A stretch of 64,000 bases of DNA from Bacteroidales bacterium (GTDB lineage: Bacteria; Bacteroidota; Bacteroidia; Bacteroidales; UBA3824): assembly GCA_024413595.1 (NCBI GenBank), contig JAKSUC010000010.1, forward strand, positions 1 to 64,000. Direction: 5' to 3'. The stretch's first letter is position 1. Every line of letters begins with the position of its first letter. The notes beneath the pieces are model-generated. The model worked only from the letters and a program-made list of their open reading frames with translations, was not told the origin of the DNA and searched no databases. A program made the position numbers and the translations under genes. Positions 44,304 to 54,400 of this stretch are shown here, piece by piece.

Positions 44304-44336
44304 ATAGATTTTTGGTAAGTTTATTATATTTTGTTA

Positions 44337-44642
44337 ATGGACGAGAAATTATCAATAAAAGTGTCGATAGATGGTCACGTGTTTCAAATGAAAGTGAAAC
44401 GCAGTGATGAAGAAGTTATACGTAAAGCCGCTCAGCTAATAAATGAGAGGTTGTTAATGTATAAGCAAAAATTTAACGTAACAGATAAAAATGCGTTTGA
44501 TTTTCTTGCTATGGTATCACTTGACCTAGTAACAAAATATTTAAATAACGAAAAAACAACAGACGATACAGAATTTATGTCTCAATTAGGAGATTTGTCT
44601 GATGAAATAGATGATTATATCCAAAAATCTAACGTTCTTTAA
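44337..44642 (+). CDS. zapA: Cell division protein ZapA
   Basis: 101 residues from the ATG at 44337 (a TTG lies 6 bp earlier). The pattern LSIKVSIDGHVFQMKVKRSD, EEVIRKAAQLINERLLMYKQ and DFLAMVSLDLVTKYL is the ZapA fold, followed by a C-terminal coiled coil. It bundles FtsZ filaments at the division septum. Its position before a 6S-like RNA and rny is a conserved Bacteroidetes arrangement. Confidence 0.93.
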   Translation: MDEKLSIKVSIDGHVFQMKVKRSDEEVIRKAAQLINERLLMYKQKFNVTDKNAFDFLAMVSLDLVTKYLNNEKTTDDTEFMSQLGDLSDEIDDYIQKSNVL

Positions 44643-44671
44643 AAGAAGTAAATAATTAATTTACAAGATAT

Positions 44672-44895
44672 TGCCCGTATCATTTCACTAAGAGGTGAGA
44701 AACTCAACATTAAAAATCTTAGGGATTAAGATTCATGGCTACGTATAACAGGCCTTATACTACGGACCGCCGTAAATCAGCTCTATTTCTTCGGAAATAC
44801 TCTGACGTTGGAAGTTAAAAATAGTCGACTGATCCCGCCCATGTTTATCAGGGGTTTCTTCAACTATTTATTGATTTTGGTACGGGTTTTTTATT
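44672..44895 (+). ncRNA. ssrS: 6S-like RNA between zapA and rny
   Basis: GCCCGTATCA at 44673-44682 pairs over 10 bp with TGGTACGGGT at 44878-44887 (two G-U pairs), enclosing about 195 nt that fold into smaller helices (such as ACGG/CCGT near 44763-44774). A TTTTTTATT tract follows. The gap of about 275 bp before rny's true start is otherwise non-coding, and the location beside zapA is the 6S locus in many bacteria. I take it as the Bacteroidales 6S RNA (Rfam Bacteroidales-1 type), which regulates RNA polymerase in stationary phase. Confidence 0.7.
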
Positions 44896-44918
44896 ATATA
44901 TTTATTAATTTAACTGAA

Positions 44919-46475
44919 ATGATAATTACAATTTGTATAGCAATTATTGCTTTATTAGGAGGATATTTCATCGGTTATCATCTAAAAATTAAAGCTACAG
45001 AAAAAAAAGCTAAAGAAATTATTGATGCAGCTGAAAAGGATTCTGAAATTATAAAGCAAAAAAAACTCTTGCAAGTTCAAGATGAAGCCATGAAGATGAA
45101 GACTGAAAATGAAAGAATTGCAAATGAAAGAAATGGTCGTCTTCAACAATGGGAACAAAAATTAAGACAAAAAGACAATACTCTTAATCAAAGCAAAAAC
45201 GAATTGCAAAGAAAACAAAAAGAGGTTGAGTTAAAAAAGAATGAAACAGATGCTTTAAAAGAAACACTTGAACGTCAATTAGAAAAAGCAGAAGTTAAAA
45301 ATAAAGAATTAGAAGAACTTCATCAAAAAGCAATTGAAAATTTAGAGGCTATAGCTGGAATTTCGGCTGTGGACGCTAAACAACAATTAAAAGATAGTTT
45401 AATAGCTGAAGCTAAAACAGAAGCTTTAAGTCTTCAAAATGATATAATTGAAGATGCAAAACTAACAGCAACAAAAGAAGCTAAAAAGATTGTTATTCAA
45501 ACAATTCAACGTGTTGGAGCAGAAACAGCTATAGAAAATGCTGTTACAGTATTTAATATCGATAATGATGAAATTAAAGGTAGAATAATTGGTCGTGAAG
45601 GTCGAAATATTAGAGCATTAGAAGCTGCAACTGGTATTGAAATTATTGTAGATGATACACCAGAGGCAATTGTACTTTCAGGTTTTGATCCAGTAAGACG
45701 TGAGGTTGCTAGACTATCTTTGCATCAGTTGGTAACTGACGGACGTATTCACCCTGCAAGAATTGAAGAAGTAGTTTCTAAAACAAGAAAACAACTTGAA
45801 GATGAAATTGCCGAAGTTGGAAAACGTACTTATATCGATTTAGGTATTCATGGTCTTCATCCTGAGTTAGTTAGATTGATAGGAAAAATGAAATATCGTT
45901 CTTCATACGGTCAAAATTTATTACAACACTCACGCGAAACAGCAAATTTATGTGCTGTAATGGCATCTGAATTAGATTTACCTGTAAAAACAGCAAAACG
46001 TGCTGGTTTATTGCATGATATAGGAAAGGTTCCAGACGAAGAACCAGATTTGCCACATGCAATAGTAGGTATGAAATTAGCAGAAAAATATAAAGAAAAG
46101 CCAGAAATTTGTAATGCAATTGGAGCACACCATGATGAAGTTGAAATGACTTCAATAATAGCTCCAATAGTTCAAGTTTGTGATGCAATATCGGGAGCTC
46201 GTCCAGGAGCGCGTCGTGAAATTGCTGAAAGTTATATTAAACGTTTAAAAGGACTTGAAGATTTAGCACTTTCATATCCTGGTGTTTTAAAAACTTACGC
46301 TATTCAAGCAGGTCGTGAACTTCGTGTTATTGTTGGAAGTGATAAAGTTACAGATCAAGAAGCAGAAGTTTTATCATCAGATATAGCAAAGAAAATTCAA
46401 GACGAAATGACTTATCCTGGTCAAATAAAAATTACAGTTATTAGAGAAACACGTGCTGTAAATTACGCTAAGTAA
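44919..46475 (+). CDS. rny: Ribonuclease Y
   Basis: 518 residues from the ATG at 44919. The frame is open to 44808, but that part lies inside the 6S-like RNA, and [20 protein letters not shown] is the expected membrane anchor. A long coiled coil (about 25-170), KH domain ([40 protein letters not shown]) and HD domain ([39 protein letters not shown]) follow in the usual order. It initiates mRNA decay at the membrane. Confidence 0.97.
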   Translation: MIITICIAIIALLGGYFIGYHLKIKATEKKAKEIIDAAEKDSEIIKQKKLLQVQDEAMKMKTENERIANERNGRLQQWEQKLRQKDNTLNQSKNELQRKQKEVELKKNETDALKETLERQLEKAEVKNKELEELHQKAIENLEAIAGISAVDAKQQLKDSLIAEAKTEALSLQNDIIEDAKLTATKEAKKIVIQTIQRVGAETAIENAVTVFNIDNDEIKGRIIGREGRNIRALEAATGIEIIVDDTPEAIVLSGFDPVRREVARLSLHQLVTDGRIHPARIEEVVSKTRKQLEDEIAEVGKRTYIDLGIHGLHPELVRLIGKMKYRSSYGQNLLQHSRETANLCAVMASELDLPVKTAKRAGLLHDIGKVPDEEPDLPHAIVGMKLAEKYKEKPEICNAIGAHHDEVEMTSIIAPIVQVCDAISGARPGARREIAESYIKRLKGLEDLALSYPGVLKTYAIQAGRELRVIVGSDKVTDQEAEVLSSDIAKKIQDEMTYPGQIKITVIRETRAVNYAK

Positions 46476-46496
46476 ATTTGGTTTAAATATAACCAA

Positions 46497-46527
46497 AGAG
46501 CGAATTATAAAAATTATAATTCGCTCT
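46497..46527. terminator. Bidirectional terminator rny / thioesterase
   Basis: AGAGCGAATTATAA pairs with TTATAATTCGCTCT; T runs follow on the plus strand. Confidence 0.9.
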
Positions 46528-46532
46528 TTTTT

Positions 46533-46967
46533 TTATTCTTGATTGTTAGTAATCAATTTTACAAACGATTGCGGCAAAGAGTCAAATCTAACAGGTCGAC
46601 CGTTAATAGTTGTAGCACAAGTTATTAATCCATTGAGGATTAGTTTGTTAGAGTTTTTTAGATAAATATCTTCAACAAATTGAAATTTAACAAAACTAAC
46701 AGGTTTTAAACCTAATTTGCAAATAAAAATATCACCACTTTTTAAAGGATATTTGTAATCTAATTCTGCTCTAACAACAACAGGGTCAATACCTTGATTA
46801 TGAAGTTCAGCAAAGTCATCACCTAAACTACGCAAAAATTCATGTCTAGTATGTTCTAAATAATTTTGATAAACTGCATTATTTACAATACCTTGTAAAT
46901 CACATTCATAATCTCTAACTTTAAATTCAAGTTCAAAAATGTAATTTTCTAAATTTTGTTTATTCAT
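46533..46967 (-). CDS. Acyl-CoA thioesterase (4HBT, YbgC-like)
   Basis: 144 residues with the hot-dog thioesterase fold: [60 protein letters not shown]. The D-x-x-G-I-V-N-N and HT-R-F regions are those of YbgC/FadM-like enzymes. It hydrolyses acyl-CoA esters in the cytoplasm. It is monocistronic. Confidence 0.9.
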   Translation of the reverse strand: MNKQNLENYIFELEFKVRDYECDLQGIVNNAVYQNYLEHTRHEFLRSLGDDFAELHNQGIDPVVVRAELDYKYPLKSGDIFICKLGLKPVSFVKFQFVEDIYLKNSNKLILNGLITCATTINGRPVRFDSLPQSFVKLITNNQE

Positions 46968-47049
46968 ATTTTTATTTGTTTAATTGTAATTTTATATTTT
47001 TGTAAAAATATAAAATAATTAATTTATTAACGAAAATAATAACCTTATT

Positions 47050-47979
47050 ATGAAACAAATATTTTTAATATTATTGATTAGTATATTATCAAAATTTAGT
47101 TTTTCACAAATTAGTTTTGGAGGATATTTAAATGATAGTTATTTAACAGATTATGCAATTGACACAATATCAGGATTTTTAGGAATTCCAGATGGATATT
47201 CAATTAATGATTTTTCAATATCAGTTGTATTAAATGGATTTGTAGTAGAAGAATTTTCAGATAATGGAAAATTAACCTCAGTTCAAAAAGCATTATTACA
47301 TAAAGCTCGTCCAGGAGCCAAAATTTATATTGAAAATTTGTCAATAATAAATAATAGAACCAAAAAAATAAGAACAGAAAATTCATTAGTTCTTAATAAA
47401 GATGGTTTAGTAGCAGATTTAAGAAGGGATTTTAATACACGATCAAAAAAATTAAACAATCCTAAGATATATGTATATCCAACAATAAATTCTTCTGATA
47501 CAACAATTTATAAAGTTACATCATTTTGTATAAATTCAATTCAGCCCGATTTTATTTGCAATCAGTGCTTTGAAGGAGATGAAATAGACATCACAACATT
47601 TGAAAGTTTAAAAAAAGCAGATCGTAATTTTTTAATAAATAAAATAAATTGCATTGAAGTATCAACAGGCAATAAATATACAGTAAAACCATTATTAATT
47701 GATTTACAAGAAGATAATTATATTTGTAGGTCAAAATATTTTTTATATGATAAAAATACAAAAATAAGTAGTATATTTTTGTCGCAACAAAATATAGATT
47801 CAACATCAATAGAGATTAAATATCCGTATGGAAAAATTGAAAAATTTACATTTATAGGTGATTGTATACCCAAAAATGTTAAAAAAAATTTTAAAGATTT
47901 AGATTTATATTCAATTATGCATATAACAATCTATTATGAAAACAAAAATACTAAAGTCGATTTGATGATTGTTGAATAA
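47050..47979 (+). CDS. Secreted GldM C-terminal-like protein
   Basis: 309 residues. The signal peptide ends FSFSQ. The first 110 mature residues (IPDGYSINDFSISVVLNGFV, LTSVQKALLHKARPGAKIYI, ENLSII) resemble the beta domain of GldM/PorM (tF.v...G......G..l...qkalik.akPGdkvfiEdi). The rest has a beta-rich pattern with no clear match. It is not in a gliding or type IX secretion cluster, so the role is unknown. The -7 box TATTTTTG at 46995-47002 with TTTG at 46975-46978 (16-bp spacing) may be its promoter. Confidence 0.6.
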   Translation: MKQIFLILLISILSKFSFSQISFGGYLNDSYLTDYAIDTISGFLGIPDGYSINDFSISVVLNGFVVEEFSDNGKLTSVQKALLHKARPGAKIYIENLSIINNRTKKIRTENSLVLNKDGLVADLRRDFNTRSKKLNNPKIYVYPTINSSDTTIYKVTSFCINSIQPDFICNQCFEGDEIDITTFESLKKADRNFLINKINCIEVSTGNKYTVKPLLIDLQEDNYICRSKYFLYDKNTKISSIFLSQQNIDSTSIEIKYPYGKIEKFTFIGDCIPKNVKKNFKDLDLYSIMHITIYYENKNTKVDLMIVE

Positions 47980-48059
47980 AATATTTTTTTATAAAAATAA
48001 TAAAATGTTTTATAAAAAAAATTTATTATATTTGCTTAATAGATTTATATAAGAGAATA

Positions 48060-48830
48060 ATGATTAAATCGCTAGCTATAAATCAATTAACAGAAGAACA
48101 ATTGGTTAATTGGTATGCAAAAATAGAAGCCAACAAAAAATTTGTTGATTTCTATACTTCAGAATTAAAAAAATTTCAAGGTCCAATGTTAGAAATTAAT
48201 TGTGGAACTGGAGAAATTTTATCAAAACTTTTATCGGCAGGGATATCTTGTGATGGTTTAGAAAGTTCGTCAGAACAAATAAAGATTTGTAATAATCATT
48301 TATCAGAAATGAATTTAACCACAAATCTATATAATTTGGATTTTACAGATTTTAATCTTCCAAATAAATATAATACCATTTTTATTCCACAGGCAACTTT
48401 CTGTATGATAAGTGATATCGAAAAGGCAAAACATTTTTTAGCAAATGTTTTTTCTTTACTTGAAAATGGAGGGTCATTGATTTTTGATGTCTTTATTCCT
48501 TGGAAAGATATAGCAGAATATGATTCTCGCCAATGGAAAATAGGAAATACACTTTTTGATTTAGAAACTTCTGAAGATTTTGTTCATAGTTATAATTATT
48601 CATTTGATTTATCAGAACAAATTAGAATTGTACATTCTAAATATGAATTATATAAAAATGGAGAACTTGTTGCTCAATATTTTGATGTATCAAAAAGTAG
48701 ATGGTATGGTAACAACGAGTTAACTATGATTCTTGAAAGTATTGGTTTTAATACAATTGAGAAAAGAAAAATATTTGAAAATAATGGTAATGATTATTCA
48801 ACACTATTTATTGCATCAAAATTAAAATAA
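48060..48830 (+). CDS. Class I SAM-dependent methyltransferase
   Basis: 256 residues. Motif I is MLEINCGTGEILSKLLSAGI, followed by CDGLESSSEQIKICNNHL, NTIFIPQATFCMISDIEKAK and GGSLIFDVFIPWKD, in the Methyltransf_25 order. The substrate is unknown. A -7 box TATATTTG (48027-48034) lies 25 bp before the ATG. It ends at a bidirectional terminator. Confidence 0.9.
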   Translation: MIKSLAINQLTEEQLVNWYAKIEANKKFVDFYTSELKKFQGPMLEINCGTGEILSKLLSAGISCDGLESSSEQIKICNNHLSEMNLTTNLYNLDFTDFNLPNKYNTIFIPQATFCMISDIEKAKHFLANVFSLLENGGSLIFDVFIPWKDIAEYDSRQWKIGNTLFDLETSEDFVHSYNYSFDLSEQIRIVHSKYELYKNGELVAQYFDVSKSRWYGNNELTMILESIGFNTIEKRKIFENNGNDYSTLFIASKLK

Positions 48831-48853
48831 TAGATTAAATATAACAATATAAG

Positions 48854-48890
48854 AAGACTTTTTGTAATTAATTAAATTATAAAAAGTCTT
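48854..48890. terminator. Bidirectional terminator between the methyltransferase genes
   Basis: AAGACTTTTT pairs with AAAAAGTCTT, extended by inner A-T pairs, with a T tract after each arm. Confidence 0.8.
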
Positions 48891-48892
48891 TT

Positions 48893-49666
48893 TTAATATC
48901 TAGTGCAATAATATTTAGGTGTCAGTTTAGGATTTAGAAAAATTATCCCCATTCTAGATGTTTCGATAGAAACAATTGATTTTTTATTATTCAAAATTTC
49001 GTACCAAGCACGAGTCATTCCTTTTGACCAATTAATATCATCAAAAAAAATTACAGAATTTTGATTTAAATTTTCGGATAGAATTTTAAAATATTTTATA
49101 GTTGATTCGTAAGTATGGTTGCCGTCTACGTATACAAAGTCGATGTCGTTGTTGTATATCAAAATCTCATTGAGTTTATCATCGAAATTTGAATTTATTA
49201 ATTCTATATTATTAATATTTAATTTTTGAAAATTATTATTTGCAATTTTTTGAGTTTCAGTACAAGCATCTAAACTGATAATTTTTGATTCAAGATTTCC
49301 ACTTGCCATGTAAAGAGTACCTATACCAAGAGATGTTCCTAATTCTAAAATTTTTCTTGGCTTTAAAAAATAGACACTTCGTTGAAGTAAACGACCATAT
49401 TTTCCTTTAGAAGAACTTGATTTTGCAATGTTAGAAATTTTTTTTGAAATTTTTTCACCATTACCTTTTGCTCCCACAGATAGAGTATCAATAGAAATAT
49501 CGGAATTCAAAAAATCTTTGTATGAATTTTCAGCTAATGAATAATCAAATTTTTCTTTACTAAAAATAGAATATTTAAAAAAATTAAAAATGTTTGGAGA
49601 ATGAACTCTATGTCCATTAAAATAACCAGCTTTTATAAAATGTTTTAAAGAAAAAAAGAGATTCAA
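48893..49666 (-). CDS. Class I methyltransferase (O-MT-like)
   Basis: 257 residues. Motif I is ILELGTSLGIGTLYMASGNL, with SLDACTETQKIANNNFQKLN and IDFVYVDGNHTYESTIKYFK, the CmcI/O-methyltransferase pattern for acidic motif positions. The N-terminus (LFFSLKHFIKAGYFNGHRVHS) has the family's characteristic start. The substrate is unknown. It is monocistronic, upstream of purA's end. Confidence 0.85.
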   Translation of the reverse strand: MNLFFSLKHFIKAGYFNGHRVHSPNIFNFFKYSIFSKEKFDYSLAENSYKDFLNSDISIDTLSVGAKGNGEKISKKISNIAKSSSSKGKYGRLLQRSVYFLKPRKILELGTSLGIGTLYMASGNLESKIISLDACTETQKIANNNFQKLNINNIELINSNFDDKLNEILIYNNDIDFVYVDGNHTYESTIKYFKILSENLNQNSVIFFDDINWSKGMTRAWYEILNNKKSIVSIETSRMGIIFLNPKLTPKYYCTRY

Positions 49667-49686
49667 TTTTGAAAAAAATTAAAAAA

Positions 49687-49711
49687 TCGGGACGTAATAT
49701 TAACGTCCCGA
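49687..49711 (-). terminator. Terminator of purA
   Basis: TCGGGACGT pairs with ACGTCCCGA; the minus-strand product ends in TTTTTT. Confidence 0.85.
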
Positions 49712-49732
49712 AAGTTATAGAAATTAAAAAAA

Positions 49733-50998
49733 TTATCTGATAATTGTAGCTTTTCTATCTGGACCTACAGAAATCATTTTGATAGGAACTTTAACAAAAT
49801 TAGCAATAAATGCAAGATAATCAACTAATTCAGTTGGTAAATCTTTTTCATTTTGGATATTGCAAATATCTTTTTTCCAACCTTTGAATTCTTTATAAAC
49901 AGGTTCAACAGTTTGGTTGCTATCAAAAGGCATAGCCATAGTTTCTTTACCATCAATTTTGTATGCAACGCAAGCTTTAATAGTATCAAAATCGTTCATT
50001 ACATCGCTCTTAGTTACAATTAGTTGAGTTACACCGTTTATCATACAAGAATATTTTAATTCAACTAAGTCTAACCAACCGCAACGACGAGGACGACCAG
50101 TAGTTGCACCAAATTCATGACCAGCAGCGCGAAGTTTTTCGCCAGTTTCGTCAAAAAGTTCAGTTGGGAATGGCCCAGCACCAACTCTAGTACAGTATGC
50201 TTTAAAAATACCATAAACTTCACCAATTTTTTGAGGAGCCACACCCATACCAGTACAAGCACCAGCACAAATTGTATTAGAACTTGTTACAAAAGGATAA
50301 GAACCAAAGTCAATGTCAAGCATTGTACCTTGAGCACCTTCAGCTAAAACAGAGCGGTTTTGGTCAAGTTTTTCGTTGATAAACATTTCAGCATCAACAA
50401 ATTCAAATTCTTTTAAACATTCAATACCTTCGAACCAACCTTTAGTAAATTCAGCTAAATCAAAATCTTTGAAACCAAGAGATTCAATTTCACGAAGATG
50501 ACGTTGAGTTAAAGCGTCAAATTTTTGTTTAAAGTCAGGCATCAATATATCACCGATTCTCAATCCGTTACGACTAATTTTATCAGTGTAGCAAGGACCG
50601 ATACCTTTTAAAGTACTTCCAATCTTAGATTTACCTTTAGCAGCTTCGTTAGCAGCATCAAGAATTCTATGAGTTGGGAGAATTAAATTTGTTCTTTTTG
50701 ATATTTTTAGAAGTTCTTTAATTTTAGGATTTTGTCCTATAACATTGTCAATTTCGCTTTTAAAAATAGCAGGATCTAAAACAACACCATTACCAATCAA
50801 ATTAATGGCGCCATTAGTAAAAATACCAGAAGGAATTGTGTGGAGAACAAATTTTTTACCACTAAATTCAAGAGTGTGACCAGCATTAGGACCACCTTGA
50901 AATCTTGTAACCACATTGTAACGAGGAGCAAGAACGTCTACAATCTTACCCTTTCCTTCGTCGCCCCATTGGAGGCCTAGTAAAACGTCTATTTTCAT
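49733..50998 (-). CDS. purA: Adenylosuccinate synthetase
   Basis: 421 residues, the usual length. Active-site motifs are LLGLQWGDEGKGKIVDVLAP with the catalytic Asp and His pair region, QGGPNAGHTLEFSGKKFVLH, GIGPCYTDKISRNGLRIGD, AEGAQGTMLDIDFGSYPFVT and FGATTGRPRRCGWLD. It makes adenylosuccinate from IMP, Asp and GTP in purine synthesis. The -7 box CAAATTTA (51104-51111) may be its promoter, giving a leader of about 100 nt. Confidence 0.97.
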   Translation of the reverse strand: MKIDVLLGLQWGDEGKGKIVDVLAPRYNVVTRFQGGPNAGHTLEFSGKKFVLHTIPSGIFTNGAINLIGNGVVLDPAIFKSEIDNVIGQNPKIKELLKISKRTNLILPTHRILDAANEAAKGKSKIGSTLKGIGPCYTDKISRNGLRIGDILMPDFKQKFDALTQRHLREIESLGFKDFDLAEFTKGWFEGIECLKEFEFVDAEMFINEKLDQNRSVLAEGAQGTMLDIDFGSYPFVTSSNTICAGACTGMGVAPQKIGEVYGIFKAYCTRVGAGPFPTELFDETGEKLRAAGHEFGATTGRPRRCGWLDLVELKYSCMINGVTQLIVTKSDVMNDFDTIKACVAYKIDGKETMAMPFDSNQTVEPVYKEFKGWKKDICNIQNEKDLPTELVDYLAFIANFVKVPIKMISVGPDRKATIIR

Positions 50999-51172
50999 TT
51001 TATTTATGTTTATTTTATTATATCAATTTTAAAAGCACACTAATTTAAATAGAATTATCTATTATTCCATATTTTTTATTTGATTTTTCTGCAAAATTTT
51101 GCTCAAATTTACTTTTGTTTATTCACATAAAAAAAAAGTCTGCAAAAAAAATTTTTCTTTTTCTAAAGTTTA

Positions 51173-51180
51173 TACATTTG
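51173..51180 (+). promoter_or_regulatory. -7 box of the 51208 small gene
   Basis: TACATTTG matches TAnnTTTG, 27 bp before the ATG; a TTTG -33 box was not found at the usual spacing. Confidence 0.45.
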
Positions 51181-51207
51181 CAAGATGTTAAATTAATATT
51201 TTAGAAT

Positions 51208-51441
51208 ATGCTACCAGAATTTTTATTGGCAGACAATATGGAATTGCCAGACAAATTTTTTGTTGTTCATACAAGTGAACCACGTTTTATTTTACAAACT
51301 GATTCAGAAGATTTTAACAAAGATCAAGTTTTTCATTGGATTGATTCAAAACCAAGTGATGATGAAGTTGCTAATCTTTTAAAAGCATCTGAAGAGTTCT
51401 TAAATCGTGAACTTGCAGACATTGACAGTATGGAAGACTAA
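51208..51441 (+). CDS. Small acidic hypothetical protein
   Basis: 77 residues: MELPDKFFVVHTSEPRFILQ, DFNKDQVFHWIDSKPSDDEV, ANLLKASEEFLNRELADID. It is soluble and acidic, with a beta-strand N-terminus and a C-terminal helix. It looks like a conserved Bacteroidales small protein of unknown function. It is divergent from purA and ends at a shared terminator. Confidence 0.7.
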   Translation: MLPEFLLADNMELPDKFFVVHTSEPRFILQTDSEDFNKDQVFHWIDSKPSDDEVANLLKASEEFLNRELADIDSMED

Positions 51442-51443
51442 AA

Positions 51444-51477
51444 AATTAAGGTTGAAATTAAATTTTCAGCCTTAATT
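51444..51477. terminator. Bidirectional terminator, small gene / Hhe helicase
   Basis: AATTAAGGTTGAAA pairs with TTTCAGCCTTAATT with one G-U, with T runs on both sides. Confidence 0.85.
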
Positions 51478-51478
51478 T

Positions 51479-54400
51479 TTATTGTAATACTATTTTATTA
51501 TCAGAAATAGCAATTTCAAATTTTTCACTTAACATAGTTAATGCGTTTTGAATTGCAGATTCAATTTGCGCACCACTTCGCGAAAATCCTAATTCTTTTG
51601 CAGTTTCGCGTTTTAAATCTTCGATTGGTAAAGCAATTTGATTTTCCAAAACATATTTTATTGCATTTGCATATTCATAAATTGGAATTTCGGTAGCGTC
51701 TCTAATTTCGTCAACTCTAAAAAAATTGAAATTATTAATGTTTACATCTGAACTCCAACATGTTATACAACCATTATAACTTGTATAAATTAAATTCATT
51801 TTTTCTGCAATTGAACCTAAAATATCTGCAGTAGATTGACTTACACGAGCAATTCCCCATGCACGAGCAATTTTTTTGTATAAATATGCAAGAGTTATTG
51901 GCGCTTCGGTATTGATTATTTGTAATAATTGATTTCTAATTAATTCAGAGTTTGAGTCTAACGCTAATTCATTTGTACCATTACCACAATTTGATAACAC
52001 TGCGTCAAAATATGGTTGTTTTTTTATTATATTTGTATTTGAACGATAATTATCTTGTTCATTTTTAGATATTTGTTCAAGTTTTATTATGATTGGATTT
52101 TCTTTTTCTTTAATTATAGTTTTTGAATTTTTAAATTCGTTGATTTTAGAAATTATGTTATTTATAACATTTTCTTTATTATTGAACCATTCTATCGACC
52201 ATATTTTCAATACATTCCAACCAAGAGAATTTAAAATAGAAGGTTGAATAATTTCACGGTCACGAGCAGTTTTGATTCTTGACGATTCGTTGCTATCTAA
52301 TAATAAAGCAATCAAATATTTATCTTTGTCATCAGGATGACAAATAGCAACGTCAATTTTAAAATTAGAACTTCCAATCATAATATCGCTTTCAAAACCT
52401 CTGCGCATTAATTCATGTTGAATTTGTTCAGCAATAATGTTTTTGTTATTTATATCAGAATTAAATTTAATAGAAGAAATGCCATTTTGTGCAAAAGCAA
52501 GGAATTTTTTTAAACCTTCAACACCTTTAGAAGAAGTTTTGTTAAGATTTATCATGTCGGAAGTAAGTGTTGAGAAAATTTTCATTTCGCATCTAGCTCT
52601 AGAAACTGCAACATTCAATCTACGTTCCCCACCCTTTTGATTTAAAGGACCAAAATTCATACTAACTTTACCGTCTTTGTCAGGACCATAACCAACTGAA
52701 AATAAGATTACATCGCGTTCATCACCTTGAACACTTTCTAGATTTTTTATAAACAAAGGTTCTTGAGAATTCATTGCTATTTTTTCTAAATCAGGTTTTG
52801 TTGCAAACAAATTTGACAACAAATCATCAATAAGTTGTTGTTGAACAATACTGAATGTTACAACACCAATACTTAATTTAGATAAATCAGGATCAGATAA
52901 ACGTTTGTCAATTTCGTTTATAATAGCTTGTGCTTCAGCAAGATTTCTTCTAGTTTTTCCTTTATCATAAAAACCTTCAATTTTTTCGAATGTAACTTTG
53001 CTAATTCTATTGTCAGTAGAAGGAAAAGTTAATAAAGAATTGTTATAATATTCAGAATTACTGAAAGTTATAAGAGTTTCATGTTTACTTCTATAATGCC
53101 ATAATAAATTTTTAGAATTAATATTTAAAGCCAAAGAGTCGTCTAAAATGCTTTCAAGATCTTCAATTTCAATATTATCTTCGTCAGTTGAAGTAGAATT
53201 AAAGAAACTAGTAGGTGGCATTTGTTTAGGATCACCCGTAATAATAACATTTTCGCTTCGAGCAATAGCCCCAACAGCATCACTTGTAGGCATTTGAGAA
53301 GCTTCATCAAAAATAGTAATGTCAAATTGAGGTTTGTCCGTAAGTGTAAGATATTGAGCTACAGACATTGGACTCATCAACATACACGGACATAAACGAG
53401 GTAGCAAATTTGGAATTTGATCAAAAATTTTACGAATAGAAGTACCTCTTCCATTGCTTCTAATGTTTTTCATCAAAATACCTGGTTCAGAATTTTTAGA
53501 AGATTCTGTTGATAAATTTGGAGTACGAGAAGCCATTATTGCAAATAGCTCAGCTTTAGCTAGTTCAGTATATTTATTATTTAATTCGCGATAACGTTTA
53601 ATTTTATCGTCAAAAATATCACCTTTAAATAATTTAGCATTTTCGTCAGCACTAAAAACATAATCAGCAAGAGCTTTGTAAAAACTTTTTTGGAAAATTT
53701 CAAGCCATTTGTTAGGTGAAATATCAGTATTATCAAAAAAATCGTAGGCAAAACTCATAGAATTATTTTCAGCTTTTCGTTTATTTTCTAAATATAAGTA
53801 CCAATCTCTTAAACCATTAAGATTATTTTTGATATTTGTTAATAAACTAATACGTTTTTCGATAGTAGATTCAGTTGAAATATTTTCATTTAAAGCATTA
53901 GGATCAAGACCACCAATTTCAAATAATTTTTGAGAAGTAATTTCTACACAATTAATATTAGTAGATGCTTCTAAAAATTTTTCACCATAAAAATCTAAAT
54001 AAGTTTTATAACCTTGAGCAAATAATTGAGCAAAATTTTTCTTAATATTTTGATATTCAAAAGGATTGGCAGAAAGTTTTTTAATAATATCATCAATTTC
54101 ATATTCTTTTTTCAAAGCGTTTAAAACCTTATCCCAATTATCAGTTTCAGTTTTGTCAATTTGTCGAGTAATTTCATTGATTTCAGCAAATTTTTCTGAT
54201 TTTGATAGTTCTTCTTGATATTGAATAATTTGAGAAATATCTTCTTGAGGTTGTGGAGTGTTAATACCAATAATGTATTGTTTTAAAGAAGATTTAATTT
54301 TTCTTCTGATAAAAAATTTACTAATAAAGAATTTATTTTCAGATTGTTTCCAAGTTTCTAACTCAGAATTCCAATTTTTTGAAAGAATATTTTCGTTATA

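Noticed and set aside
44808-44918. N-terminal extension of RNase Y
   Set aside because: It lies mostly inside the 6S-like RNA, and the expected membrane anchor starts at the ATG at 44919.
46471-46527. Riboswitch downstream of rny
   Set aside because: The structure is a simple bidirectional terminator between convergent genes.
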